Positions 25,991 to 35,666 of a stretch of 38,662 bases of DNA are shown one piece after another. The notes under the pieces were generated by a model, which did not search any database, had not been told where the DNA came from, and worked only from the letters and a program-made list of their open reading frames with translations. Origin of the DNA: CAYVTV01 sp964526475 (GTDB lineage: Bacteria; Bacteroidota; Bacteroidia; Bacteroidales; GCA-2748055). The translations under genes and the position numbers were made by a program. Location: the NCBI GenBank assembly GCA_964526475.1, contig CAZGKF010000036.1, positions 1 to 38,662 of the forward strand. Reading direction: 5' to 3'. Numbering within the stretch: position 1 is the first letter of the stretch; every line of letters begins with the position of its first letter.

Positions 25991-26977
25991 ATGAGAAAAA
26001 TATTTATTGTATTTCTTATGGTATCAGGCTCGTTGGAACTGAGTGCCCAGGGAAAAGTCATGACCAGGACGGAATATATTAACAAATATAAGGATATTGC
26101 CATCAGTGAGATGAAAAGAACAGGAGTTCCTGCAAGTATTAAGCTGGCACAGGGGATGCTCGAATCAGGAAATGGAAATTCCACACTGGCGGTAAAAGGC
26201 AATAATCATTTTGGAATTAAATGTCATAATAACTGGAAAGGGAAAGGGATTCGTCATAATGATGATAAAAAAAGAGAGTGTTTTAGAAGATATAAACATG
26301 TGGAAGAGTCTTTCATTGATCACTCCGATTTTCTTAGCAGTACCTCAAGGTATGCCTTTCTTTTTGATTTAGAGCCAACGGATTACAAAGGGTGGGCAAG
26401 AGGATTAAAAAAAGCCGGGTATGCAACAAGTCCAACTTATGCTGAAGCACTAATAAGAATAATTGAGGAAAATGAACTATTCGTATATGATCTTACAGAT
26501 ATGAAAAAACGTATAAAAGACGAACCATATAGAATAGCTGAAACTGCTGAACGTACTGTTTATCAAAGAAATCGCGTAAAATATATAATATCCCGGGAAG
26601 GAGATAGTTTTGAAAGTATCAGGAAAGAGATGAAATTACTCCCCTTCCAGCTTTTCAAATACAATGAACTTGAACAGGGCGACAGTATATATCCCGGACA
26701 GGTGCTCTATATACAACCTAAACGAAACAGAGCGGAAGCAGGGAATAATTACCACATAGTAAAGGAGGGTGAAAAAATGCATGATATTTCTCAGCAATAT
26801 GCTATCAAACTGGATAAGCTTTATGAGAAAAATCTCATGGAATATGGCACAGAACCAGATGCAGGAAAGAAACTTTCACTGAGAAAAAACCTTAAAGGTG
26901 AAAATTTTCCGGAACCGAAAGGAATAAAAGAGAAACCTGTTGAAAGGAAAAAAATTGAATTTGAATTTATTGATTGA
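25991..26977 (+). CDS. Secreted glucosaminidase (GH73-like) with LysM domains
   Basis: A 328-residue protein with a signal peptide (about 1-20, ending LELSAQ), an N-acetylglucosaminidase domain (about 28-165) with the catalytic-Glu segment AQGMLESGNGNSTLA (Glu58) and NNHFGIKC, and two LysM-like segments (about 198-248, YIISREGDSFESIRKEM, and 258-305, YHIVKEGEKMHDISQQY). It should cut the glycan strands of peptidoglycan in the periplasm while bound by LysM. The charged tail after 305 is probably disordered. Its stop codon ends at the base before the fmt stop on the other strand, with no gap. Confidence 0.92.
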   Translation: MRKIFIVFLMVSGSLELSAQGKVMTRTEYINKYKDIAISEMKRTGVPASIKLAQGMLESGNGNSTLAVKGNNHFGIKCHNNWKGKGIRHNDDKKRECFRRYKHVEESFIDHSDFLSSTSRYAFLFDLEPTDYKGWARGLKKAGYATSPTYAEALIRIIEENELFVYDLTDMKKRIKDEPYRIAETAERTVYQRNRVKYIISREGDSFESIRKEMKLLPFQLFKYNELEQGDSIYPGQVLYIQPKRNRAEAGNNYHIVKEGEKMHDISQQYAIKLDKLYEKNLMEYGTEPDAGKKLSLRKNLKGENFPEPKGIKEKPVERKKIEFEFID

Positions 26978-27964
26978 TTACAGAAACCTGCACTCGCTTA
27001 TTTCTCTGAAACCGGCAAGGAAATCTGATACAACCATCTGCCTTCTTCCCTCAATCTGAAGGGTTTTAACAGAAATACGGCCATTTCTCACTGTAACATA
27101 CATGAATTTTTTATTATCTGAACATATAGTTCCTGGTTTTGTATGAACCGGAAACTCTTCAAAACCAGCTTCTATAATTTTTATTATAAGCTCCTCACCT
27201 GATTTTTTTTTCAATAATGAGAAAGATGCGGGATAAGGACTTAACCCCCGTATAAAGTCCATCAGTTCCTTTCCATTCTTATTCCATTCTATTCTACAGT
27301 CGTTTTTAAAAATCTTTGGAGCAGGTTTTAGTATCTCATCAGGTTTGATTAATTCACTCTGGGATATACCATTGTATTTCCCGGCACCGATATGCTCAAG
27401 AGTTCTGACCACAAGACCGGCACCTATGATCATTAGTCTGTCATGAAGACTTCCAGCATTATCCTTTTCACTTATTTCCACCTTTTCCTGCAGAATTATT
27501 TTTCCTGTATCAATATCCTTTTCTATAAAAAATGTCGTAACTCCTGTTTGCTTCTCGCCATTGATAATAGCCCAGTTAACAGGTGCCGCACCCCGGTATT
27601 GAGGTAAGAGTGAGGCATGAAGATTGAAGGTTCCGAGGGGAGGCATATTCCATACAATCTCCGGCAACATTCTGAAAGCAACCACCACCTGAATATCTGC
27701 TTTTAATTTTTCCAATTCGTCGATAAAAATTGCATCTTTTAGCTTTTCAGGCTGAAATACTTTAATATTATGACGAAGTGCAAGAACTTTCACCGGTGAC
27801 GGAAGAACTGTTCTCCCACGGCCTGCAGGTTTATCCGGAGTTGTTATTACTCCTGCTACTTTGTATCCGTTATTGATCAATGCTTCAAGAGACGGTACCG
27901 CAAATTCAGGAGTTCCCATGAAAACGATCCTTAATCCTTTATTTCCGGTAATCGAAGAGTTCAC
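26978..27964 (-). CDS. fmt: Methionyl-tRNA formyltransferase
   Basis: A 328-residue enzyme with the formyltransferase domain FMGTPEFAVPSLEAL, the folate-binding catalytic motif FNLHASLLPQYRGAAP (Asn114, His116) and Asp152 in DIDTG, and the C-terminal OB-like domain that grips initiator tRNA. It formylates Met-tRNA(fMet) using 10-formyl-tetrahydrofolate. Length matches the family. The gene lies 35 bases after ribBA on the same strand and ends back-to-back with the glucosaminidase gene. def, often its partner, is absent. Confidence 0.97.
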   Translation of the reverse strand: MNSSITGNKGLRIVFMGTPEFAVPSLEALINNGYKVAGVITTPDKPAGRGRTVLPSPVKVLALRHNIKVFQPEKLKDAIFIDELEKLKADIQVVVAFRMLPEIVWNMPPLGTFNLHASLLPQYRGAAPVNWAIINGEKQTGVTTFFIEKDIDTGKIILQEKVEISEKDNAGSLHDRLMIIGAGLVVRTLEHIGAGKYNGISQSELIKPDEILKPAPKIFKNDCRIEWNKNGKELMDFIRGLSPYPASFSLLKKKSGEELIIKIIEAGFEEFPVHTKPGTICSDNKKFMYVTVRNGRISVKTLQIEGRRQMVVSDFLAGFREISECRFL

Positions 27965-27999
27965 TTTCTTTTCTGGATATTATGTGGTGTAATAATTAA

Positions 28000-29241
28000 T
28001 TAATCACTATTATTTTCCTGATCATACCGTGCTATATTTAAATAATGCCCCATTTTATCTCTTTTTGTTTCCATATAAAACCGGTTGTGATCATTTGGCT
28101 GGATTATAAGAGGGATATTCTCAACTACTTCAATTCCATATCCCTCCAGTCCTGCGCGTTTGACAGGATTGTTGGTAAGGAGTCTTATTTTTCCAAGACC
28201 TATTGAATGCATCATACTTGCTCCAACACCATAGTCGCGTTCATCTTCATTAAACCCGAGTTTAATATTAGCCTCCACAGTATCTGCCCCTTCTTCCTGC
28301 AGCTTATACGCCCTGATTTTGTTAAATAACCCTATTCCTCTACCTTCCTGGTTCATATAAAGAATCACTCCCTTACCTTCTTCTTCTATCATTGACATAG
28401 CCTTATGCAGTTGAGAGCCACAGTCACACCTGTAGGAAGCAAAAACATCACCTGTAATACATGATGAGTGTACCCGGACAAGTACCGGTTCATCCCTTGA
28501 AAACTCTCCCTTTATCAATGCTATATGTTCTAAACCATTTGATTTCTGAATAAAAGGAATAAGTTTAAAATGACCATACTTAGTAGGCAGGTCAACTTGA
28601 ACACCGCGGATAATGATACTTTCCTTTTTTAATCTGTATGAAATAAGATCCCTGATACTGATTATTTTCATATTAAACTTATCAGCAAGGCTCCTAAGTT
28701 CATCCAATCGAGCCATACTTCCATCTTTGCTCATAATCTCTACCAGGATGCCTCCGGGATACAGCCCGGCAAGTTTTGCCAGGTCAATAGCTGCTTCAGT
28801 ATGCCCCGGACGCCTCAGAACTCCCTGCTTTTTAGCTTTTAGTGGAAATACATGACCTGGTCTGGCAAGATCTTCAGGTTTTGTGGAGGGATCGACCAGA
28901 GCTTTTATAGTTTTTGAGCGGTCGCTTGCAGATATCCCGGTTGTGCATCCATGTCCTACAAGATCTACCGATACAGTGAAGGCGGTAAGATGAAGGCTTG
29001 TGTTTCTCCCAACCATCATTTCCAATTCAAGTTCCTCGCATCTTTCTTCAGTAAGCGATGTGCAGATAAGTCCACGTCCATGCGTGGCCATAAAATTTAT
29101 CATTTCAGGAGAAACAAGCTCAGCTGCTGCAACAAAATCGCCCTCATTCTCCCTGTCATCATCATCGACAACAATAACAGTTTTTCCTTTCCTGATATCT
29201 TTAATAGCTTCTTCTACAGAATTTAATTTTACTTCATCCAC
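28000..29241 (-). CDS. ribBA: Bifunctional 3,4-dihydroxybutanone-4-phosphate synthase / GTP cyclohydrolase II
   Basis: A 413-residue fusion. The RibB half (about 1-205) has DDDDRENEGDF (metal and substrate binding), ATHGRGLIC and GHGCTTGIS. The RibA half (about 210-405) has the zinc site HSSCITGDVFASYRCDCGSQL with its three Cys split over the motif, then NQEGRGIGL. Together they perform the two entry steps of riboflavin synthesis, from ribulose-5-phosphate and from GTP. The start is GTG, eight bases inside the glycosyltransferase gene and preceded by AGGAGG, one of the few strong ribosome sites in this window. No FMN riboswitch is seen, as expected inside an operon. Confidence 0.97.
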   Translation of the reverse strand: MDEVKLNSVEEAIKDIRKGKTVIVVDDDDRENEGDFVAAAELVSPEMINFMATHGRGLICTSLTEERCEELELEMMVGRNTSLHLTAFTVSVDLVGHGCTTGISASDRSKTIKALVDPSTKPEDLARPGHVFPLKAKKQGVLRRPGHTEAAIDLAKLAGLYPGGILVEIMSKDGSMARLDELRSLADKFNMKIISIRDLISYRLKKESIIIRGVQVDLPTKYGHFKLIPFIQKSNGLEHIALIKGEFSRDEPVLVRVHSSCITGDVFASYRCDCGSQLHKAMSMIEEEGKGVILYMNQEGRGIGLFNKIRAYKLQEEGADTVEANIKLGFNEDERDYGVGASMMHSIGLGKIRLLTNNPVKRAGLEGYGIEVVENIPLIIQPNDHNRFYMETKRDKMGHYLNIARYDQENNSD

Positions 29242-30409
29242 TTTGATTCCTCCTTGTTGGTTGCCAAATATTTGATCTGATACCTGTTACATATTTCATG
29301 AATCCGATAAACAGAGCAAGATTCATACTGAGAAAGTGTGTAACAAAGCGCAAAATTACAATGTTTACTTTAAGTTTTCTAAATAAAAAATCAACCAAAG
29401 GTAAAATAAAAATAGCTACCTGGATTAAGAGAGCGATTTTATAAAACATAATGCTGCGCACGAGGAAGCATGACAGTATGGAAAAAAATAGAAAAAATGG
29501 GCCAAACCATCTCAATACTTTATGGGAAAAGAAACAGAAACTAAGAATTGTATATGGAGGCCATAAGAGTCCGGCAAATGAATTCAGGTTCTGAAAATTA
29601 CCTGCGGCAATTCGTATTTTTCTCCTGAATTCTTCGCTGAGACTTGTTGATAAATCCTCCGAAACGTATGCATTAGGATTGTTTATTGCCTTATACCCTT
29701 TTGAGAGTACAGTCAGGTTAATGAAGAAATCGTCAACAAGGAACCTTTCAGGTATAGGTTTGAATAAACTTTTTCTTACGGCAAAACAACCACCAAACGG
29801 GCCCATCATGGTTCCCCACAATACACTCTCCATGTATTTTATATATGCTTCTCTCATGATATAGGCATTTTCCTGGACAGAGATACCTTCACCAAAATTC
29901 CCCCTGTGCAATATTCGTGTATCTACAAGACCAATAGCGGGATTTTTGAAATGTTTGACCATCTCAAATATTGTGGATTTTTCAAGAAAAACATTTGCAT
30001 CTGTAATAATCAGAATCTCCCCTTTTGCTCTGGCCGCAAGCTGGTTAATAATTGCAGGTTTCCCCTTCCGTATCTTATATTCACTAAAATAAAAATGCTT
30101 GTAATTTTGAGAAAAGACGCTCATTATTCTGTTTGTGCCATCTGAGGAATTGTCTGAGCCTGCAAGAACCTGAAAACTATTTAGAGGATAAAGTGTATTA
30201 TATATACTTTTTATTTTTTCCGCAAGTACTTTTTCCTCATTATGAACGGCCATTAGTATGGACACATATGGCAGCGACTCATTACAGTCATAAACCAATT
30301 GATTTATAGTGCTTTTTCCTGATAATATTCTGAGCAGGACAGGATATAATACATATGTATGCAGCAAGGCAAAAAGAGAAAACCAAAAAATAAACTCAAT
30401 TATTATCAC
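29234..30409 (-). CDS. Membrane-bound family 2 glycosyltransferase
   Basis: A 391-residue protein with one N-terminal membrane segment (about 3-22), a GT-A catalytic domain (SILMAVHNEEKVLAEKI, DNSSDGTN, the acidic ITDANVFL site, GGCFAVRKSLF, VDDFFINLTVLSKGY and the acceptor-site RKIRIAAGNFQ), and three to four C-terminal membrane segments. This is the layout of processive or lipid-linked GT2 enzymes such as the poly-GlcNAc/cellulose synthase-like group, acting on the cytoplasmic membrane. The sugar and acceptor are unknown. It starts with GTG overlapping the upstream stop in GTGA and overlaps ribBA by eight bases. Confidence 0.88.
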   Translation of the reverse strand: MIIIEFIFWFSLFALLHTYVLYPVLLRILSGKSTINQLVYDCNESLPYVSILMAVHNEEKVLAEKIKSIYNTLYPLNSFQVLAGSDNSSDGTNRIMSVFSQNYKHFYFSEYKIRKGKPAIINQLAARAKGEILIITDANVFLEKSTIFEMVKHFKNPAIGLVDTRILHRGNFGEGISVQENAYIMREAYIKYMESVLWGTMMGPFGGCFAVRKSLFKPIPERFLVDDFFINLTVLSKGYKAINNPNAYVSEDLSTSLSEEFRRKIRIAAGNFQNLNSFAGLLWPPYTILSFCFFSHKVLRWFGPFFLFFSILSCFLVRSIMFYKIALLIQVAIFILPLVDFLFRKLKVNIVILRFVTHFLSMNLALFIGFMKYVTGIRSNIWQPTRRNQSG

Positions 30410-31599
30410 AGATTATTTACATAAAACCGGGTTAGTTGCTTACAAATTGCTAAGTTATCAAAATTTTTAATAACAAATCTTCTGGCTTTGCTTCCTGTTG
30501 CACTTAAAAGCGCCGGGTTCCCGGTAAGAAGTGTAATCTTTTCAGAGAAATCAACGGGACTATCTGCAATATGAATTTCATTTCCATCCTTAACCATTAT
30601 CCCTTCTGCACCAACACTGGTTGAGATAACTGTCTTTCCGGCCAGCATAGCTTCAAGGATCTTAATACGTATTCCACTTCCAATAAATACAGGACAGATC
30701 ATAATACCATAACCGGAGATAAACGAAAATGCATTTTTTACTTCCCCGTGAAAAATTACCCCTTTAGTGTTTGAAAATATTTTCCTCAGTTTTAATGGGG
30801 CATTTCTTCCGGCAATATGTAGTTCCAAAGGGAATCTATATTTGCTCCATACTTTATCAAGGAACCAGAGGATACCCTGCTGGTTGGGAAGCCAATCGAG
30901 TGCACCGATAAAAAACAAACTGTCCGGGTTTTGTGTTTTTGTTTCCGGATAATTTCTTATAAATAGCCCTGGTGGAATTATCTTTGAAGGGATATCAGTT
31001 CGCATCCTGGTAAATATCTCATGTTCTCTTGATGAGAAGGTGATTAACATATCAACCTGCTTAAGAATTTCTTTTTCAAACTTCCATATCCTGGATGCCA
31101 TTACCTTAAAATAAAACTTTAGAAAAAGACATTTTTCATTTTCAGCTTTTCTTTTCCATATTTCATATTCGAGGTTATGAGCTCTCAGAGAAATCCGTGC
31201 TTTGGAAAATCTCCTTATAACTGGAATATACCATCCCATAAAAGGGCTTTCCAACTGAATAAGATCAAATTTCCCGGCTAAAAGTATCTTTTGAAGTTCT
31301 TTGGAGAATAGCTTTGAGAAAAAACGCTCTGCATTATATGGTTTTGTTGATAAGAATAAGTTGTGCAACATTTTAAATAAACATACAGAGGTATCATGTT
31401 TCACGGATTTGAGATGTAATTTTTTCCGAAGGTAATTAGGAACTTCCGTTTCAGGAAAATAATGTTTATTAGTATTAATGCAAAGCAACCACACTTCATT
31501 ACCTGTTTCCAAAAGACCAAGGGCGTTATTTAATGTGGCAATAGCTCCTCCGTCATTTGGAGGGTATGGTAATTTATTGGACAGTATCAATATCCTCAT
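30406..31599 (-). CDS. Family 4 glycosyltransferase (GT-B fold)
   Basis: A protein of about 397 residues. The N-terminal half begins MRILILSNKLPYPPNDGGAI, typical of the GT4 group that includes sugar transferases with PYPP..GG near the start. The C-terminal half has the donor-site segments FIGALDWLPNQQGILWFL, HIAGRN and ICPVFIGSGIRIKILEAMLAGKTVI with the conserved Glu. It probably adds a sugar to a surface glycan or glycolipid in the cytoplasm. The ATG at 31599 is chosen because the family signature starts there; the reading frame extends 24 bases upstream to a TTG. It overlaps the LptF/G gene by 26 bases. Confidence 0.88.
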   Translation of the reverse strand: MRILILSNKLPYPPNDGGAIATLNNALGLLETGNEVWLLCINTNKHYFPETEVPNYLRKKLHLKSVKHDTSVCLFKMLHNLFLSTKPYNAERFFSKLFSKELQKILLAGKFDLIQLESPFMGWYIPVIRRFSKARISLRAHNLEYEIWKRKAENEKCLFLKFYFKVMASRIWKFEKEILKQVDMLITFSSREHEIFTRMRTDIPSKIIPPGLFIRNYPETKTQNPDSLFFIGALDWLPNQQGILWFLDKVWSKYRFPLELHIAGRNAPLKLRKIFSNTKGVIFHGEVKNAFSFISGYGIMICPVFIGSGIRIKILEAMLAGKTVISTSVGAEGIMVKDGNEIHIADSPVDFSEKITLLTGNPALLSATGSKARRFVIKNFDNLAICKQLTRFYVNNL

Positions 31600-33058
31600 T
31601 AACTTTATTTTCTTTGATCCCAAATATCTTTTTAAAATATAAAAGGTAAGTCTCTATGTTCATAACCACTGAATCGGTTGCAGCTTTATATGTTAGGAAA
31701 AGCCCAAGAGGAATAAGTAAAAAGGCAGAAAACCACATCCCAACAAAAGGATTAAGGATACTTTCCCTTACAAATTTATCTCCCATCAGAGATATAACAT
31801 AATAAAGAATGAAGAAAAACACTGATACAACAACTGGCATTCCAAGACCCCCTTTGCGTATAATAGCCCCCAGGGGAGCTCCGATAAAAAAAAACATAAG
31901 GCATGCGAATGATAATGTGAATTTTCTCTGGAATTCAATCTGGTAACGGCGAAGACGTCTGACCTGATTATCTAATGTAAGGTATGATGAATTAATATAA
32001 TTCAGGGCATTTCTCGCATAGTCGAGAGCCTGGTAAATATAATCGGTTTTCTCTTCTCTGGTATGGGAATGTAATAATGAATCGAAATCCAGAGAAAAAT
32101 ATTTACCCGCCGGAACTATTGTGTCTTCATTAATACCCCTTTTAATACCCGGTTTTTCATCGCGATAACTGATTACCTGCACAGTGTTATAAAGATTCTG
32201 CTGATTCGTTATTATTTCATTAATCAGAGAATCTTCAACATATCTTAATTGCTTCAGATTCATCATATGGAATGAGCTCTTGAAGAGGTTTTGGTCTGTC
32301 CGTTGAAATCCAATATTTGAAAGTTGAATTATCATCTGTTGCTCTCCAAATTTATCACGTCGTGCGGGGTAAGATTTATCACCACGTGTTTTTCTTTCTT
32401 TTTGCATTTCAATATAGGTATAACCATCATATAAAGTTATAATTAAATTTCGCTCATCTGCTGTCATCCTCATATAACCTGAATCAGCTATTGTAACAAC
32501 AGTATTTCCCTGCTGTGAAGTGTGGTCATATATCCTGATATTCTTCAGCAGATTGGTCTTCGGGTCTCTTTCTTCAATTCTGATACTGTAACCCTCAAGG
32601 GTATTATCAAAAACTCCTGTCTTAATCTGCAACTCAGGGTTCTGACGTGAAATATCGTATAGAAGTGAACGCATCTGAAGGTTAGTAAAAGGTAACATGT
32701 AATTGCTGAAAAAAAATGCTAATATGGTTATAACAACAGAAAAGATTAAAACCGGTCTCATTATTGTCTGAAGTGGAATTCCTGCAGACTTGAACGCAAG
32801 TAACTCATTATGTTCAGCAAGATTTCCAAATGACATTATTGATGAGAGAAGAACCGCCAGCGGAAGTGCCATTGGAACAAGGCTTGCTGAAGTGTAAATC
32901 AGAAGTTCTGCAATAATAGAAGTTTCAAGTCCTTTTCCGACTAATTCATCAATATATCTCCATAGAAATTGCATAACAAGAATGAAGATGACGATAAAAA
33001 AAGTAAGGATGAAAGGACCGATAAATGTTTTCAGAACAAGCCTATATAATTTCTTCAC
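31574..33058 (-). CDS. LptF/LptG family permease
   Basis: A 494-residue inner-membrane protein of the YjgP/YjgQ family. Three hydrophobic segments lie near the N-terminus (about 10-35, 50-80, 95-120), starting LYRLVLKTFIGPFILTFF; a long periplasmic beta-jellyroll-like region follows (about 125-385), and three more membrane segments end the protein (about 390-465). It forms the membrane part of the Lpt exporter that draws lipopolysaccharide from the inner membrane and passes it to LptC/A. Whether it is LptF or LptG cannot be decided by eye. The start is GTG. Downstream overlap with two glycosyltransferases fits an envelope-glycan role. Confidence 0.9.
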   Translation of the reverse strand: MKKLYRLVLKTFIGPFILTFFIVIFILVMQFLWRYIDELVGKGLETSIIAELLIYTSASLVPMALPLAVLLSSIMSFGNLAEHNELLAFKSAGIPLQTIMRPVLIFSVVITILAFFFSNYMLPFTNLQMRSLLYDISRQNPELQIKTGVFDNTLEGYSIRIEERDPKTNLLKNIRIYDHTSQQGNTVVTIADSGYMRMTADERNLIITLYDGYTYIEMQKERKTRGDKSYPARRDKFGEQQMIIQLSNIGFQRTDQNLFKSSFHMMNLKQLRYVEDSLINEIITNQQNLYNTVQVISYRDEKPGIKRGINEDTIVPAGKYFSLDFDSLLHSHTREEKTDYIYQALDYARNALNYINSSYLTLDNQVRRLRRYQIEFQRKFTLSFACLMFFFIGAPLGAIIRKGGLGMPVVVSVFFFILYYVISLMGDKFVRESILNPFVGMWFSAFLLIPLGLFLTYKAATDSVVMNIETYLLYFKKIFGIKENKVNEDIDTVQ

Positions 33059-33157
33059 TGCACTTCATATTAAAATTTAACCTTCATTGCAAGTGCCCGG
33101 AGGGTTAATGAAATAAACGCTTATAAAGATAAAAATATTTTTTCGGAATACTTATAA

Positions 33158-33535
33158 TCAGAGGCCTATTACCCGCTTTAAGACGGATATTTGGGAATTC
33201 CACAGTTCAATGGTTTCCTCCTTTTCCGATACCTCCACATGATCTGTAATAATCAGGGCAAGTGCACCTGTAAGCTCATCCTGATGAATACGGAATTCGA
33301 AATACCCATTGGAATTATCATCTTCTATCCATTTAAAACGAATACTTTTATTCTCTTTTAGATTTACCAATTCCGCTTGTTGTTCTGTGTCTTCCCAAAC
33401 AAATGTAAAAACATTACCAACCAGATTAACGTTATCTGCAAACCATTCCGATAAACCTGACGGCGTACTGAGCCTTGAAAAAAGTACTCTTGGGGAAGTA
33501 TTGAATGTATATTCCAGTTCTATTTTTTCTATCAT
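33158..33535 (-). CDS. START-like (AHSA1/SRPBCC fold) protein
   Basis: A 125-residue protein beginning MIEKIELEYTFNTSPRVLFSRLSTPSGLSEWFADNV-type sequence split over the first helix and strands, which is the start of an AHSA1/START-like fold; FVWEDTEQQAEL and IRFKWIED follow as the usual strands. These small domains enclose a hydrophobic cavity for lipids or cofactors. The WFADNV segment and length match a small Bacteroidota group of unknown role. It lies 99 bases upstream of the LptF/G gene on the same strand and may share its promoter region. Confidence 0.82.
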   Translation of the reverse strand: MIEKIELEYTFNTSPRVLFSRLSTPSGLSEWFADNVNLVGNVFTFVWEDTEQQAELVNLKENKSIRFKWIEDDNSNGYFEFRIHQDELTGALALIITDHVEVSEKEETIELWNSQISVLKRVIGL

Positions 33536-33624
33536 GAATTATCTCTTACATCAAAATAACATATGATGCAATATAATAAAAAATGCGAAGAAAGTATTAA
33601 ACGAAAAGAAAATTACAACTTTGA

Positions 33625-34281
33625 TCAAAAATTTCCTGATATCCGGATACTGAAATTCCGTTGAGGCATAATATCGCCCGGACGACCCATATATTCAATA
33701 TTTAATATATTCTTAACAAGCATTGACAACTTAAATCTTTCAGAGGGTTTGACGTCGAACTGTGCAAATCCTGCGATATTCATTCCTGTGTGGTCACCAT
33801 AAAAAGGCGAATGAATCCTGCTGAAATTTTCCGATAGTCCTAAGTTAAATGCAATATGTTCTGATACATTATGACGGAAATGATATTCCCCAAGGAAAGA
33901 AAATGCCTTGCTGTTATTATGAGGTGCATCGGGAATTTTATTATCAGTTAATTGTATACGGGTTCGAAGATCATGCAGGGAGCGTTCATTCTTTTTCAGG
34001 CCAATGAAAGGATCCAAAGCCAGCGAACTTCCATGAAGCTCCATTGCTGTGGTTTCATTTTGTTTTAAAGCCCCGTAATCTGCATCTTCCCAAAGTAAAA
34101 AATCTCTTTTATTAGTTATACCTGCGTTAAGGTTTACGCCATAATACAATCCTTTAAACCCTTTACTGTTGTGTTTTAGCTTCACTCCCATTCTGCCCAG
34201 CTTTTCATTATTTAATCGTCTGTATCCATTATCGTGAATCAGGTTGGCAGCAATACCAAAATCAGTATTTCCCTTTTTCTG
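33625..34281 (-). pseudogene. 3' fragment of a TonB-dependent receptor gene cut at the IS element
   Basis: About 217 residues of beta-barrel from a TonB-dependent receptor: GNTDFGIAANLIHDNGYRRL at the start, several alternating strands, KLSMLVKNILNIEYMGRPG near the end and the closing aromatic ISGNF. A whole receptor has 650-850 residues, so the signal peptide, plug and about half the barrel are missing. The frame runs into the IS1380 transposase sequence near 34281 without a start of its own (only a TTG at the junction). The sequence beyond the element is an unrelated gene on the other strand, so the front part is not simply displaced by the insertion. PQRNFSIRISGNF at the end suggests a siderophore or vitamin-type receptor, not proven. 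Confidence 0.85.
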
Positions 34282-35605
34282 CAAGTGGGAAAAGGAAGCT
34301 GAAGAAAAAAGTCTTGGGGAATTCGATTTTGATTTTTGTTTTCAACTCTTTGACCCATGCAGCGGTTTTAATAATTTTTTCCCGAATGGTTTTAAATGTT
34401 GCATTAGCATACTGGGTGCCCTTAAACAGTTCTTTTTGCATAGTATGCAACAACACGTAGGCGATTGAATGCATAAATAACCGGAACTGATTGGCACGAA
34501 AACTATTGCAAGACGAACGGTCGGATTTAAGGTATAGTTTATGTTCTTTAATTCTTAGCTCCATGGCACCTCTGGCACAGTACCCCATTTCGTAAAGTTC
34601 TTTTGCCCTGACTTTGGTCAAATTACTTACGATATAACGGATATTTGTACCCATTGCGGAGACCTCGACTTTTACCACCACTTTTTGTGTGATTTCCCAA
34701 CTACCGGCTTGGTAAATAAAACTGTGATAGCGTTTTACCGGCCTGCTGTATTGTTTATATTCTCTTTCAGCACTGTCAATGGTCACACGTGCAAGTTCAT
34801 GTAGTCTTTTGTTGCCTGACAAACCTGTGATATAACCCGTTAACGGATTATTGGCACACCGTTCCATGAAGTCCTTTGAGGTAAAGTGGCTGTCGCCCCT
34901 GACAATGATTAAGGTATCCGGCCATTGTTCCCGTAAGTGGCAAATTAATTTTTTCAACAGCGATGCCACATTTTTTTGCTTGTTCCTACGCCCGGGTTTT
35001 AAAATTGTGGTAATCAGTTTTCCGGTAAGCCCTTCGTAAATGTGCAGTGGCATATAACAATGGTCGTGATAATAATTGTTAAACAAGGCCAGTTCTTGTT
35101 GCCCGTATGTATTGTTATTGGTGTCATCGCAATCGATAATAATTACACCAGGTTGGGTAGAATAGGATGCTACAAAAAAATCCAGTAATTGCCGGCCTAT
35201 CTTATATAAATCCCTGGTAGTTACGGCATTTTCTAATCGACTCATGGTTGGTTGGGATGCAAGGTCTTCCCCGGTTTGGGGCAGGCGATTGGCACAGATC
35301 TTTAAAACCATATCACTGCGTAGGTCATTGCAGTCATTGCAATCTTCATACCCTGCAGCTATCTGAAATACACGTTGGGTAATCATTTCTTTTAGCGTAT
35401 GATCGATGTATCGTGAATCTCTTATATCTGTTATACAGGAACTTATACGTTCCAGAAGTCCAAGTTGGTTTTCCACTTCACGCAATAACAACAGGCCACC
35501 ATCGTTGCTTATTCTTTCACCAGAAAAACTTAACTCTACTTTTTTGTTTGATACCGGAAAAAGATCCAGAATTGGGTTTGTGTTTTCAGAAAATTTATTT
35601 ATCAT
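34262..35605 (-). CDS. IS1380 family transposase (DDE)
   Basis: A 447-residue transposase of DDE group 1. Acidic residues in family-like positions are Asp158-Asp161 in IIIDCDDT, Asp238 in IVRGDSHF and Glu349 in ARGAMELRIKEHK, with the conserved basic and aromatic residues around each. LFMHSIAYVLLHTM near 375 is also typical. The frame is intact, so the enzyme may be active. The last residues, about FLFPLAEKGKY, cross into the sequence shared with the receptor fragment and may not be the native end. The start ATG follows a strong hairpin. Confidence 0.92.
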   Translation of the reverse strand: MINKFSENTNPILDLFPVSNKKVELSFSGERISNDGGLLLLREVENQLGLLERISSCITDIRDSRYIDHTLKEMITQRVFQIAAGYEDCNDCNDLRSDMVLKICANRLPQTGEDLASQPTMSRLENAVTTRDLYKIGRQLLDFFVASYSTQPGVIIIDCDDTNNNTYGQQELALFNNYYHDHCYMPLHIYEGLTGKLITTILKPGRRNKQKNVASLLKKLICHLREQWPDTLIIVRGDSHFTSKDFMERCANNPLTGYITGLSGNKRLHELARVTIDSAEREYKQYSRPVKRYHSFIYQAGSWEITQKVVVKVEVSAMGTNIRYIVSNLTKVRAKELYEMGYCARGAMELRIKEHKLYLKSDRSSCNSFRANQFRLFMHSIAYVLLHTMQKELFKGTQYANATFKTIREKIIKTAAWVKELKTKIKIEFPKTFFFSFLFPLAEKGKY

Positions 35606-35633
35606 TGTACAAAAGGGTTTTTGTTCTATACAC

Positions 35634-35666
35634 CCTAAAAATACTGATATTTCAGCTATTTTTAGG
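35634..35666. promoter_or_regulatory. Hairpin upstream of the transposase gene
   Basis: CCTAAAAATA pairs with TATTTTTAGG, and inside it CTGA-tatt-TCAG continues the stem after a single bulged C, giving 14 pairs. It lies 28 bases before the transposase start. Elements of this kind often use such a hairpin near the end to block transcription or translation entering from the host; that role is inferred. Confidence 0.6.

Noticed and set aside
33955..33990. Possible tRNA T-arm (GGGTTCGAAGATC)
   Set aside because: No acceptor stem, anticodon arm or CCA end can be drawn around it, and it lies inside the receptor fragment.
34256..34270. ATCAGTATTT shared by both IS1380 ends as a terminal inverted repeat
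   Set aside because: The left copy encodes part of the receptor segment NTDFG that looks native to the host gene, so the match is probably chance.
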